Origin: Doris montereyensis
Taxonomy: Eukaryota; Mollusca; Gastropoda; Nudibranchia; Dorididae
NCBI GenBank assembly: GCA_037039925.1
Contig: JAXRKP010000236.1
Span: 149,501 to 213,500 of the forward strand
Direction of reading: 5' to 3'
DNA length: 64,000 nt
A model generated the notes under the pieces. The model saw nothing but the letters and a program-made list of their open reading frames with translations. It was not told the origin of the DNA and searched no databases. Position numbers and translations under genes: made by a program. This document shows positions 52,490-64,000 of the stretch, piece after piece. Positions within the stretch are counted from its first letter, which is position 1, and every line of letters starts with the position of its first letter.

Positions 52490-52593
52490 CTCTCAACCCC
52501 CAACGCTTGCATCACTGTATCATTATCACCACTCACCAGTCACTCCCACACTCACTCTGGCTAGTGGCTACCGGCTTATTTACTAGATCTAGT
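52490..52593 (+). promoter_or_regulatory. PMM 5' flank between hAT element and start codon
   Basis: Only 104 bp separate the hAT right end from the PMM ATG. No TATA box is seen. The start has a fair context (A at -3, G at +4). The transcription start must lie in this strip or inside the transposon, unless an upstream spliced leader exists. Confidence 0.4.
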
Positions 52594-55500
52594 ATGGCGA
52601 CCTCGCAACGTGACACGTCTATTATATACCTATTTGATGTTGATGGTACCCTTACCCCATCAAGAAAGGTAAGGCAGTTTAAAAAAAAAAAGTGTGTTAT
52701 AATTATAAAAGTATAGATCTACTCCACTTTGACTTTGTAATAAGTCAAGTGATTATCATCATTAATCTGGATCTTTTGAATTAAGTTGTTCTCTGGCGAA
52801 TAATAAGACTCATCAGTATCATCAGTATCATCAGTGTACGAGTCTTTGAGTTAATATAAATAAAGATAATAATACACCGCATACTCATGTACTTGTACAC
52901 ACTCCAATTCTATGAGACTGAGATACATTTTGGTATATACATTCAAGTACATATATATAGACTCTAGGCGCCTAGAGTAGACTCTAAAACATTCATTTTA
53001 AAGTCTGATGAAATCTAGAGGCAAAATTGAGTAAGATTGAGAATGTAGTAAATAGACCATTGGAGGTAGAGCATAAGAGTTTTAAAAAATGACATTGCAC
53101 AGCCTGTTTTTTATCCTGATCATACTAACGTCTTAAAATGCTTTTACACAAATGCAGACTCTTTACCTAATTAAAAAAATGAGCTTTTAACAATGATTGA
53201 TGCAGAAAAGGTGGATGTAATTAGTGTAACTGAAGTTTTATCTAAGAATCAACAACAAAGAGGTAGGAGTAGGATTGAACCAGTGGAATTTCAAATAGAT
53301 GGTTTTGACTGCTTCCACAATATTGGTGACAAAAGCTGTTGTCGGGGTGCAGCTCTATGGAAACATTCTAAGTTTAATGCGCAATCAGTGGAACTAAATG
53401 GAGGTCTGTCATCATCAAGTGAATCAATCTGGTGTGAAATATCACTGAAAGGCAATGACAAGGTTAGTAGGCTCTGTCTACCGCTCTCCAAATAGCACCC
53501 ATGACAATGATACAAAGATTAACAAACTCATAGTGAAAATGACAGAGGGCAGATCACACGCTCTTATCACAGGAGATTTCAATTTCCCAGAGCTAGACTG
53601 GATTGAGGAGCTATCTCCTAAAAACCCAGACCACCCTGCTTCAAAGTTTATGGAAGCAGTCAGAGATTCCTTTTGACACAGCATGTCAAAAAGCCAACAC
53701 ATTTTTGATCAGCTTAAACCCCAAACATCTTTGATTTAGTTTTTACAAGTGAACAATCAATGATGGACACCACATTTATGTTTTGACTTTAAATGTTATA
53801 CAAGGAGAGCCACTCAAGCGAGCCTCGTTACTGTTTTGATAAAGGCAACTACTCTAAACTTGCTGAATTAGTTACAGCTGCAAATGTAGTTGATAGGATA
53901 AAAGATCTTCATATACTAGAGGCTTGGTGTGTTTTCAAAAATGAGGTTATGGCAGCAGTCGATGTATGCGTTCCAAAGGTCAGAAACGTCAGGGTCGTAG
54001 TAAACCAAAATGGAGGAATCCTAAAGTCAAAACAAAGCTTAAAGAAAAGAAACTGGCATATAAGAAATATTTAGAAACAAGAGAAGGCACTGATTATTTA
54101 CGCTACACAAGGGGAGGAATCAAGCAAAGAGTTCGTGTAGGGCAGCAGTTAAGGATTATGAGCAATCTATCGCAATGATGGTTAAGAGAAATCCTAAAAA
54201 GTTTTTCGTATATTGCAGTGCAAAGACAAAAACAAAAGATGGAATAGCTGATTTAACTGATGGAAACTCCAAGGTTTCGACAAATGTTGAAAAAGCAACT
54301 ATCTTTAACAAATTTTTCAGCAGTGTTTTTACGATTGAAAATCTCAATAGTATACCCACATGTGAAAATAAACCTGTTGGGAGTGCATTAGTGGATATTG
54401 AATTTACTATAGACAATGTAAAGAAGAAACTAGACAATCTCAACCATAACAAATCACCTGGTCCTGATATGTTTCACCCACAGCTATTGCACTCATTAGC
54501 AGATGAACTCTCTGAACCATTAACTATGCTGTATCAAAATTCATATGATTCTGACATACTTCCACCTGATTGGAAAAGAGGCTCAAGTGACACCGCTATT
54601 CAAGAAAGGTGACAAGACCAAACCTGGAAACTACCGTTCTATTAGTCTCACCTCTGTTGTATACAAAGTCATGGAAAGTATTGTCAGAGACGACATCACA
54701 GAACATTTAACAGTCAATGAGCTGCTATCAGATTACCAACATGGCTTTGTCTCCGGTAGATCATGCTCTACCAACCTTTTAGTTTTAGCGACACTAAATG
54801 ACTGGACAGAAATGCTAGACAATAGATCATCCACCGATGCAATCTACTTAGACTTTGCTAAGGCATTCGACTCTGTCCCTCATCAAAGAAACTGGAAACA
54901 TGGTATTCAAGGGAATACCCTAAGATGGGTTAGACACTTTCTGATAGGCGAAAACAGAGAGTTAGCGTACAAGGTGAAGTATCTGACTGGACAGAAGTAG
55001 TCAGTGGGGTGCCACAAGGTAACGTCCTTGGACCAATCTTCTTTGTGATTTTCATTAATGATCTACCTAGTGTCCTATCAAGCTCATCCAATTGTTCTAT
55101 GTATGCTGACGACACCAAGATATATAGCACAGTGAATAAACTAAGCGACAAGAACAACCTACAGAGCAATTTGAACAAACTAGTTGACTGGGCGGATCAG
55201 TGGCAACTCAGGTTTAATGTTGAGAAATGTACTGTATTACACTTAGGAAAGAAAAACTCTCAGTTTGATTATGAAATGAGAAATCACCACTGCAATGACA
55301 GGACAACTCTCAGTAAGTCTAACCTCGAAAAAGACCTGGGGATCAATGTTGATACTCAGCTTCAGTTTTCAAAGCACATTGAGATCCAAGTTAACAAGGC
55401 AAATCGAATCCTTGGACTCATTAGATAGAAGGTCCTTTACATTTCTTAGTTTGGAATCCATGAGGATGCTTTTCATTGCTCTTGTTCGGCCTCACCTGGA

Positions 55501-58500
55501 ATTTAGCAACTCAGTATGGGCACCTAAGTATGGTAAGGACAAAAAAATTATAGAAGGTGTGCAGAGAGCAACTAAGATCATTCCTGGCCTGAAAGATAAA
55601 GTATACGAAGAAAGACTTAAGTTAATTAGAATTCCCAGTTTGACATACAGGCGTATTAGAGGTGATATGATAGAAACATACAAATTTACACATGATCTCT
55701 ACAATGTCCAGAAGGAACTATTTGTGTTTGCTGACAACTATACCAGAGGCCATAAATATAAGTTAAATAAACCAAGATGCAACACATCGTTTCTTCAGTC
55801 AGCGTGTGATTGACTGTTGGAACAACCTCCCAGTTTCAGTCGCTGAAGCTCAGACCTCAACACCTTCAAGAATCGCTTAGACAGTCTTTTGTCAGATTAC
55901 ATGTTCAGTTTAGTTGACCCTCCTGTCAAACTGGAAGTGATCATGGAGCCAACGAAGCTGGACACCCAACATCAGCAAAGGCATTAAAGCCTAAGACGCT
56001 GGATTGACTATACCATTAAGCATAGGCCCACACAATGACAGACATATATGATATTACTAGAACTAAGGATTTATATTTGCAAGATAGGAATATATTATGT
56101 ACACCTAGAATCTAGTTATCAGTAATAATAAAAGCTGCATTATTCTGTTCATCTAAAGATAAAAATAGAACAAGGTCTAGACTAGATATTCTATGTCAGT
56201 TAAGACAGGAGCAGCAGATCATCCAGGTTTTTTAAGATTCAACAGTAAGATCTGTAAATAGTGTAAATAAATCATATATGTATAGCTGATATTAGAAGAA
56301 ATATCTAGTTTGATCTAAATTTGAGATATAGATCTAGAAAAAGGCAAATTGAGTTGCTGTTGCCAGTATTGGATTGCTGCGCAAATATTGATATACATCT
56401 GGAATAAAGCAGTCGACTCGCTGACAAAAGAAATGAAACACCCTGAGAGCCTAGATCTATGTTCTTTGAAAGATTTCATGTTTATCATTATACAGTTGAT
56501 TGCATATTGTTAAAAAATAAATTTGGGAAATGTCTAAAGTGTGTTAAATGACAAAACGTTATCTAGGTCATGCCATGGACCACAACCACGGTTTTGCGCG
56601 TGCCTAAACGCCTTAATATCACCCCCGATCATTTGTTTGCTTTCATTTAAAACTATAGCTCATTGCTTTGTTCACAATAAGTTACAGATATTTTATTTTG
56701 TGATTTTTTATAATATGGGGTGCCTCTCTACTACTGATCACTGTAGAGCTATTGACATGCTTGATACAGGAGTTGGTGTCAAAAATGTAATGAGACAATT
56801 TAAATGTTGTTCAACAACCATTTCAAAACTGCGAATTACCTCGCTATATCTTTAACGTCAACTCCTGCATCAAGCATGTCGATAGCTCTACAGCAATCAG
56901 TAATATTGTAAAAAAAACGTAAAAAAAATTTTTTTTACTTACTGTGAACAATAGAAAGTTGAGTTTATGGATATATGTAGAATAAGATAGCTCAAACTGT
57001 CTGTGTTTCATATAGTTTCTTTTACAGGTTAAATAAAATGTTAATACGTTTTTATAAATGACATGGACATGGCAGTGCTAAGAGACTAAATGCTTATTGT
57101 TAAATAGTGGAATTTTAAGGAAATTTCAAATCAACTCGATGATAACACTGGCATGTCAGTGTTGTCACTCATTTTGAAAGTGAAATTAAAAGGGATTACA
57201 AACAAGTGTAATAACCTGAAGTTGACTTCTGATGGTTAGCCTCAAAATCTGTTCGCCAGGCCTGACGATAGCCACTTTGAAGAAAAGTTTGTTCTGTTTG
57301 GATAATCGATTTTAGGGATGTAATGTGTCATGGAATTTTATGTATCATATAAATAAGATGTCTTTTAAAACTTTTCATTGAGATGACTTTCACATTTTCT
57401 GGGCAGCTTGACATGGTTTCTTAAAAATGAAAAAGTAAAATCAGTCTAATAAGTGTCCTTTCATGGTTTTCAAATTATTATTTTTCAATGTGTTCATCAG
57501 TCATGCTGTCAGTGGTAAGCCTGGCTTATCAATGGTTCTTCGTTATCATAGAAATAGATATTTCACAGCTGTTGCAAGCCTCCCCACAGGGCTTTGTGAC
57601 ATCTGGCATAGTGTGTAGTTTAATTAAGCAACAGTTGTCATGAGGTCTTAAGTTTCATTGATTGTTGTTACCAGTGATTACCAGACTCCTGGGGAGAACA
57701 GCTGAGCAGTTCTCTGGTGGTGGGGAGGAGAAAAGAGGGGCTTGGACTTGAAGAAAGGAGATGACATACAGAACCGCAGGGGGCATTTGGTACATGATCA
57801 CCTTAGCCATTAGAGAGGATTTGAAGATACAGGGAGTGGTGGCATGTGGGAGAGAGTAAAGGAAAAAGGAGGAGAGAGAAAAGGATGTAGATGAGCCATT
57901 TCTTCAGGTAAAAACATATTCTCCCATTTTCTTGAACTAGCATATAGCTTTGAATTCAGTTGAATGATGTGTGCGCCCCATCATTTACATTCCTTCTTTT
58001 TCTTTTCTAGACCATCTGTCATGCAATGCATGATAAATATATAATTATGAGTTGGTCGATCTTTGTTCGCCAAAGTCTCTGTTGATGGGCCACTAAGAGT
58101 AACCATATTTTGCATGAAGTATAAGTATATATATTTGTTTGAGAAAACGTCCTGCCAAAAGTGATGTTGAATTAATGAAAACTTCATTGTTTCCCCGTCT
58201 TTGTGAGTATCATTTTCATTCAGCTAGCCCACCATTTTGAACAGCTTAATTAAAAATTTGAAATAGAAGGCCATCTGTTCACGCCAACTCGCGTAACCTC
58301 AATATTGAATACTAATCTGATCTAATAATTGTATTTGGCATCACCCCGAGGTGTGACGTACTTGTATATATATATATATGTACACGTGTATGTGTGTACA
58401 TCTTGGGTGTTCATAACATTATATGTTGCTTTAAAAACTGTTAACAGCTTCTGTTTTCTCCCTCTTTTTTCAGTTGGTGGACCCAGAGGTCTCAGATTTT

Positions 58501-61500
58501 ATAGCTAAACTTAACAAAAAGTACTTGTGGGTCTAGTTGGTGGTTCAGACCTGAAGAAGATCGAAGAACAGTTGGGAAGCTCTGATCGTAAGACTTTAAA
58601 AAAATTACAATATGTGCTTCTTATGAATGATTGTACTTGATTTGAAATTTCTCTTACATGTTACATTGACCCATTATTTGGTTACCCATGGTTTAAGAGA
58701 AATATTTGTGCGTTTGATTTCTGCTGATAGTATAACTTGTTGCTGTCTTATTGGTACAGATATTATTTAGATAGATAGGTACTTTACAGATCAGATAGAC
58801 TGATAGATAAAGAAAGATAAGATAAATCGATACCCCCCCCCCCCCAGGTTTTGAAGGCAAAAGAGGCGAAGCATATACCAGTTTCAGTTTCTTTTGCGTA
58901 TATTGGGACCTTTGCGCAAGGTCATTGGTTGCAGACTTAACCCCCATCTATAGTTATTGCACATTCATGCTTAGGCCTAGCGAGGAAAAGTATGCTCTCA
59001 TTTCCAAGGACACAACATCAGGGTTAGTTATAACCCAGGAATTTTTGCTTTCATGTCATGCTGTCTATCACCATACCACTGATCCTGCTGATAGATGGTT
59101 GGTAGATTATAATGATATTATGTCTTTCTTCTTTTTATTAGAAGTATAAAAGAACTGTCATTATTTTGTTCTTGTAATTAGTCCTAAGTTAGCAGTTCAA
59201 AACTCCTTCTTCTACGGATTAACATTTCATCGACTAAACTCAAGGAGATGTCGAGTTTATCTTGATCTGCAATTTTTCGGAAACAAGTGATTCTGAAAGA
59301 GTTGAGCATTTGGGCAGATATTTCTTCTTCCTCTTCTTTTTCTTCTTCTTCCTTCTTCTTCTTCTTCTTCTTCTTCTTCTTCTTCTTTTTGTGTCGTGGT
59401 GGTTTTACTAAATTGTTACAATATTTCAGTAAAATTTGTTTTAAGAATAGTGTTCGCTTCTTATGAAGGTAAGCATAAATCTTAAATAAATCAAATGCTG
59501 AGTTTGTAATATCTTATCTTTTATATAGTGACTGAGAAATTTGATTACGTCTTTGCTGAAAATGGACTTGTTGCTTTTAGAGGTTCTTCACAAATTGGCC
59601 AACAGGTAAGCAATAAGTGGAGGGAACAATGAAGATGATGATAATGCCCATTTGTAATATTATGTACATGAAGATCATTATTGCATATATGTCATTATGT
59701 TCATTTAACCTTTTTGTCAATGTCATGGATTTTAATGTACAACACCTTGATTTGTTCTCTTGAACGAGATATGTGCACTCTATAACTGTACATCATCTTA
59801 TTATTATTAATATTATTATTGTTTTATAAATAATAATGACATTAAAATAGTGTATATATTATTAAAATTAAAATTATATATACACAATGATAATATACTA
59901 ATAATAATGAGAAAAAGGAGAAAATATAAGGCCTAGTTTACTGAGTGTTGGCATAATATGACAATAGTATGAAACCCTCAAAATTGGCTTGAATCACTTG
60001 TGGCATTAAATTATTCATTTTTCTCTGCAGGACATTAAAAAACACATCGGAGATGAAACTCTACAGAAGCTTATTAATTTTGCCCTTGGCTACATGTCCA
60101 AACTACAGCTTCCATGTAAACGGTATGTTCTTTGATATTATTATTTTTATTATTACTAAATGTTGGATTTGTGATTTGTTCATACAAGATGTTGCATAGG
60201 ATTCGATTTTTTATTGTACATCAGCAATTAATGAATTTAAAATACATTAAATAATGCCAGGAGTAACCTCAGAAGCCATATCATGAAAATCTGCACAAAA
60301 CTGAAAATATACGACAGCTGTGTGATTCCCAACCTGTTATTACTTTTAGGATTCTGACGCTGAAGATTAACTGAGAGAGTCACAAGGAAACTTCAAACAT
60401 TTCAAAATACCCATTTGAGAAGAATCCATCTCATAGTTTGATGAAGAATTATATTAAACCATAGCCTTTCTACTTTGTTTGGACTAGATGATATGGAGAT
60501 AAGTATCAAAAAGAGACTCTGATATGGAAAACTTTGTGAGAAGAGAAAGAGGAGAAATGGCAAGAGGAGCCATCCACCAGACACTTGAAGGGAAAAGAAG
60601 ACATGGCCGACCAAAATCAATATGAGATAAGATAGAACAATAGATTCTTACAAAGGATGGCCACAGACGGCCAGAGGTGGAATATTTTGTCCTAACCTCA
60701 TGTATGTGTAGGCCAATCGGGTAGTAAAGTAATAAATTAAATGTCATAAACATTGCCTTCGCAGTAATAGCAGCCATGCCAATAATGCTGTCATTCTCCC
60801 TCCCATATTTTTAGAGAAAATAAAAACTAAACTTAAGAAAACTTGGAGATATAAGGGTACATTCTTCTCTCCATGCAACTGTGAAATTCAATCCTAAGGA
60901 ATGGGTTAAAATTGAGAGAATAATTTCTGTGTCTCGTTTCACAGAGGAACTTTCATTGAATTCCGGAGTTCAATGCTGAACATCTGCCCTGTTGGTAAAG
61001 TTGTTCTCAAGCGGAACGAGATGAATTTGCTGCATATGATAAGGTATGCCTTATGTGTGATTTTAGTTTTAGTCTTTTCTTTTAATGTTATTTTTATTTT
61101 TACAGTTAACATTAATTTGATAATGTTGTCAAGTACAATATCAAGTAATTTATATTTCTTTACTGTTAGCGGGAATAGGATGGAGGATGGGGGATCTGTG
61201 ATTGGATTGAAGCTGGGGATAAATTGACATACTACTACAACAGCATATTTGGGACATGTGTGATTTTCACCCTTAAGAAGTACAAAATGAGAAATTCCCC
61301 TTTCTGACATAAAGAGAAGGCATGCTGGGTCTTTTATTTGACAACAGCAATTAGAATTTTGTTTTGTTTAATCACACTATTACTTTTTTATGTCTATATC
61401 AATTGACATCAAAATATAATATCCCTGACAAGACTGACATGCATATTGCTAAAGGTTGTATGCTTTACATTATCCAGTACGTTTATATGTTTTAATGACA

Positions 61501-62291
61501 TTTGTTTTAAAAGTCTTGCAACTTAATTTCAATTACCACCAGTTTTTTGATGGATAAAGATAAAGATTGATTCATAGTTTATCCCTTTTTTTTATTATAC
61601 AGGCTCTGTCAAGTTTACAAATATAAGTGCATCTCAAGCTGTTTTGTTTAAAAAAAATTAAAGTCTGTCAAAATCCTTTGGGAAGTACAATAATGTCTTT
61701 CTGCTCACAGCTGGGAACCTGAAATTTTTGTTCCCACTAGGATGAATGCCACAGATTAAAACAACAAATCAAGTTCATGTCATTGCTCAAGTGAGCTTAT
61801 TATGGTACAGTATCCATTGCAAGATGCTGATAAGTGGATTCGACTAATCTATGAATGATGAATCATTCACTTATTTTCTTATTGGGACAGGGTCAATTCA
61901 ACAAATCAGTCACTTACGTTTAACATGAGCAGAACTGGCTTGGCCTAGTCTTTGAGTTCCATTTTTCTTTGCTATTTAAACCTATGTCAAATTATATAAT
62001 TTTTCTGCCTTGAAACACATTTGAAAAATTTGGACCATTATAAGGATTATTAGTGAAAATGAGTAAATGGATGGGTTTTTTAAAATTTCTATTCGTTAGG
62101 AGCACAATATAAGACAGCAGTTTACGACAGCTTTAAGAGACGCCTTCCCCGATGCAGGACTCACTTTTGCCATTGGAGGCCAGATCAGTATAGACGTATT
62201 TCCAAATGGCTGGGACAAAACATATTGTCTTCCATATTTGACTAAGAACAATGTTCAAGTCATTCATTTCTTTGGAGACAAGACTGATAAG
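52594..62291 (+). CDS. PMM2: Phosphomannomutase (PMM1/PMM2 type), last exon(s) outside window
   Basis: Exons: 52594-52668, 58474-58587, 59529-59605, 60031-60122, 60945-61043, 62100-62291, all GT-AG. The product interconverts mannose-6-phosphate and mannose-1-phosphate in the cytosol, feeding GDP-mannose and N-glycosylation. Exon 1 has the HAD nucleophile motif FDVDGTLT. Exon 2 gives [15 protein letters not shown] and, after a one-base shift, [16 protein letters not shown]. Exon 3 gives [13 protein letters not shown] and exon 4 gives [12 protein letters not shown]. Exon 5 gives [17 protein letters not shown] and, after another shift, [14 protein letters not shown]. Exon 6 gives [20 protein letters not shown] and IHFFGDKT. 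About 217 of roughly 246 residues are present. As written, exon 2 stops at 58534-58536. Both breaks are a missing A (58516-58520 and 60997-60999), with splice sites and flanking codons intact. PMM1 versus PMM2 is not resolved. Confidence 0.87.
53100..55980 (+). mobile_element. Decayed CR1/L2-like non-LTR retrotransposon in PMM intron 1
   Basis: Plus-strand frames give an AP endonuclease ([36 protein letters not shown]) and a CR1/L2-style reverse transcriptase ([62 protein letters not shown], motif [17 protein letters not shown], motif [10 protein letters not shown], motif C). It ends in a [17 protein letters not shown] tail near 55870. At least four frameshifts split it across 53193-53495, 53455-53676, 54175-54612, 54545-55000, 55009-55428 and 55430-55813. 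The 5' end and TSD are not clear. Confidence 0.85.
56715..56906. mobile_element. Tc1-like transposase HTH fragment, inverted duplication
   Basis: From 56715 the plus strand encodes [20 protein letters not shown] then GVKNVMRQF and STTISKLR, the first helix-turn-helix of a Tc1/mariner-type transposase. The stretch 56841-56904 is the reverse complement of 56730-56793 with a few changes, so two N-terminal fragments face each other. No catalytic DDE domain is nearby. Confidence 0.65.
56907..58473. other. PMM intron 1, distal part
   Basis: No gene is recognised. There is an A/T palindromic patch near 56909-56938, GA-rich DNA near 57724-57895 and an (AT)n stretch near 58363-58380. It ends at a strong acceptor (ctcttttttcag). 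Confidence 0.4.
59321..59391. repeat. (TTC)n microsatellite
   Basis: Imperfect TTC/TTCC triplets with a pure core at about 59352-59386, in PMM intron 2. Confidence 0.93.
60490..60670 (+). mobile_element. Possible LINE C-terminal fragment
   Basis: Broken plus-strand frames give phrases such as REKKTWPTK and TKDGHRRPE, reminiscent of the KRxRGRPK..W...DRxxWR tail of YGSETW-class LINEs. It is heavily decayed and lies in PMM intron 4. Weak call. Confidence 0.25.
61235..61350 (+). repeat. Dispersed repeat shared with 63855-63990
   Basis: It shares CATATT(G)GGGACAT, GATTTTCACCC, AATGAGAAATTCCCCTTTCT and ATAAAGAGAAGGCAT with 63855-63990 in the same orientation, in the introns on either side of PMM exon 6. 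Confidence 0.75.
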
Positions 62292-62729
62292 GTAATGTGA
62301 TTCTATGATTTTATTTACATTCAGAGTTAATCTTGTGAGCGTTGTCAATGACTAAAACCTCAGACCTGTTCTCAAATACTATTTTGACATTCTTACGTTT
62401 ACTTTCACAAAGTCATCATATTTCAAAATGGTTAGACTTCGTTGTTAAAAAAGATGTTTCCGCTAAACAGTAACTATATGCTGTAATATTTTTGTTACTT
62501 TTCTCTAGTGCATATGTAAGAAAGTCTTATTTCATCATACATGATGCGTCTAGTGTAAACTATATATTATGTAGTGTATTTCATGCAAATTGCTTTCTTT
62601 GACATCACATGGTATGAACTGATCTTGTCTTGATCTGAGAGACTGGTTGTCAGACACAATAGTTGACCATGGATACGTTTTGGTGGGGAACTACAGCAAT
62701 AATGTCAGGGGATTTTTGGAAGGCTGTCA
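62292..62729. other. PMM intron 6, start
   Basis: Nothing recognised after the donor gtaatg. The expected last PMM exon motif (GGNDxEIF) is not found anywhere to 64000. Confidence 0.45.
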
Positions 62730-63830
62730 TTAAATTTCTGAGCCAACTACCGTCTTACTAGATTTTCCTGTCTTCACCCCGCAGGTTTCTTTTGGAAAGG
62801 AAAATAAATAGCTGTTGACACGAGACCATGCTTGCTCTGTTTTAAACCAGCTAAATATTGTTTGATCTGAAATTGCTACCATTTGGAAAACATTTTCACA
62901 CGCACCTTCACATTGTCCATCATTTGGTAACAATTGATAAAGCATACTTTTGCTATTGCTACTTCTTGTGTTCATCATATTGATTTGAATTTGCTTCACA
63001 AAGAGGTGGCATACGAGTACATCTTTCTTTGATGCCAATATGTCAATAGATTGCAGATAATCATTGGTCATTTTTTAGCGTTGGATAGTGCCTCTTTTCT
63101 TCAAATCACACCAGAGTCCCATTTGTTTCCCTTCTTGCTCCACTTCAGTTTCATTGCCATTTGATTTACTTTATCATATTTTTGATCTTGATGGACTTTC
63201 CCTCGCATACACACTTTGTTGCTAACATTGTGCTTCCAATTCCATCCTTTTTTTCTTTTCTATAGAAATAGCCACTTCTTTATTTATTTTTGATTGTGGG
63301 CATTTAGACATGCCAACCTTGCTTTCTTTACCCTTCTCTTGTGTGTGGATTTCCATGACCTCCACTTCTAGTTTCTTGCAAGGGTGGAACAGCATCGTTT
63401 GTTATTGGAGATGGATGTCTCAAGATTTTGGTTATGTATCACAACAGCATCATTGGTTTCTATTGATTCTGCTCTTGTATTGAATATTTCATCTTCTTTA
63501 TCTTCAGACGAAAAGAGCAAATTATTTTGGGATCTCAATGTCCTCATGATGTTCTGTATATCATTATTCGGACTGAAGTCAGAAAGTCAAACAGTTCTGG
63601 TCCGATCTGGTTTGGACTCCCATTGACAGAGAGTGGATGAGAAAAAAACCATGGGACAACTTGGTTGTTTCATCCAACCAGTTCTCTAACAAGGGATTGT
63701 CTTGTCATCAGGATTCCGGATGTTAGAGCAACCCCATTCTGTGCCTTTGGCCTCTTTAAGCAGCTGAACTGCTGTCTTAGGATGAAGATGTTTTTGACTT
63801 GGCCTTCATTTCTTTTATAGAGCTACCTGT
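62730..63830 (-). pseudogene. Degenerate coding remnant, possibly transposon-derived
   Basis: An open minus-strand stretch at 63071-62730 (113 codons) reads like real protein, e.g. DYLQSIDILASKKDVLVCHL and CENVFQMVAISDQTIFSWFK. Upstream minus frames up to about 63780 also give protein-like phrases (AVQLLKEAKGTEWGCSNI, SSEDKEDEIFNTRAE) broken by stops. The layout loosely recalls N-terminal halves of invertebrate DDE-type transposon proteins that have a C..xF...L.IS...V block. I cannot name a family with confidence. Confidence 0.35.
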
Positions 63831-63854
63831 AGCCATTTTCCTACAGCATCATAT

Positions 63855-63990
63855 TGGGGACATTTGGGATTTTCACCCGTAATAACAACTAAATGAGAAA
63901 TTCCCCTTTCTTGCATAAAGAGAAGGCATATTGCATCATACTCGGTCCTTCATTTGACAATAGCAACATCATACTGGGTCGTTTATTTGA
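63855..63990 (+). repeat. Dispersed repeat shared with 61235-61350
   Basis: Partner of the repeat at 61235-61350. It extends further right with a second gggtcgtttatttgacagcaac block that partly repeats its own end. Confidence 0.75.
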
Positions 63991-64000
63991 CAGCAACAAT

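Noticed and set aside
62292..64000. Last PMM exon
   Set aside because: Searched for the conserved GGNDxEIF/PEDT region in all plus frames and did not find it; it must lie to the right.

Overview
This is a eukaryotic nuclear window from an invertebrate, most likely a mollusc and probably a gastropod. The evidence is AT-rich DNA, small exons split by GT-AG introns, long (GA)n tracts, many tRNA-derived SINEs, RTE- and CR1/L2-like LINEs, and scattered TCTAGATCTAGA words. The species call is inference from style, not from a marker gene. Three protein-coding genes are supported; nearly everything else is intron, 3' region or mobile DNA.

Layout. (1) 1-2977, plus strand: last three coding exons of a WDFY3/ALFY-type gene, carrying the end of the WD40 region and a complete C-terminal FYVE zinc finger. 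(2) 2978-16233: about 13 kb between convergent genes. It has no credible ORF, is T-rich on the plus strand up to about 12.3 kb, and holds a 17-bp minisatellite, a hAT-type MITE, SINEs, a 102-bp-arm inverted repeat and a piggyBac-type MITE. (3) 16234-44021, minus strand: a complete CEP95 (CCDC45) homologue in 24 coding exons. Its introns hold two RTE-like LINE copies, each with a readable target-site duplication, a mariner/pogo-like MITE, SINEs, a 22-bp minisatellite and a 330-bp (GA)n tract. (4) 44022-52593: head-to-head spacer. It holds a small deleted LTR retrotransposon with a 5-bp TSD, a tRNA-like element bounded by perfect 31-bp inverted repeats, AT/GA microsatellites, a likely CEP95 promoter and leader exon near 49.2-49.3 kb, and a 790-bp hAT element ending 104 bp before the next start codon. 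(5) 52594-62291 and on, plus strand: phosphomannomutase (PMM1/PMM2 type), six exons, the last exon(s) outside the window. Intron 1 holds a decayed CR1/L2-like LINE and a Tc1-like transposase fragment in inverted duplication. The final intron holds degenerate minus-strand coding that may be transposon-derived.

The three genes do unrelated jobs: selective autophagy scaffold, centrosome protein, and mannose-1-phosphate synthesis for glycosylation. There is no operon logic. PMM has two one-base breaks at A runs, and CEP95 has one phase mismatch beside homopolymers, which look more like sequence-quality problems than gene death.

No wholly new biological system is evident. The most unusual structures are the tRNA-like core inside perfect 31-bp inverted repeats (47784-47985), the deleted LTR element with intact outer ends (44482-45732), and the hAT element forming the upstream edge of the PMM promoter (51700-52489).
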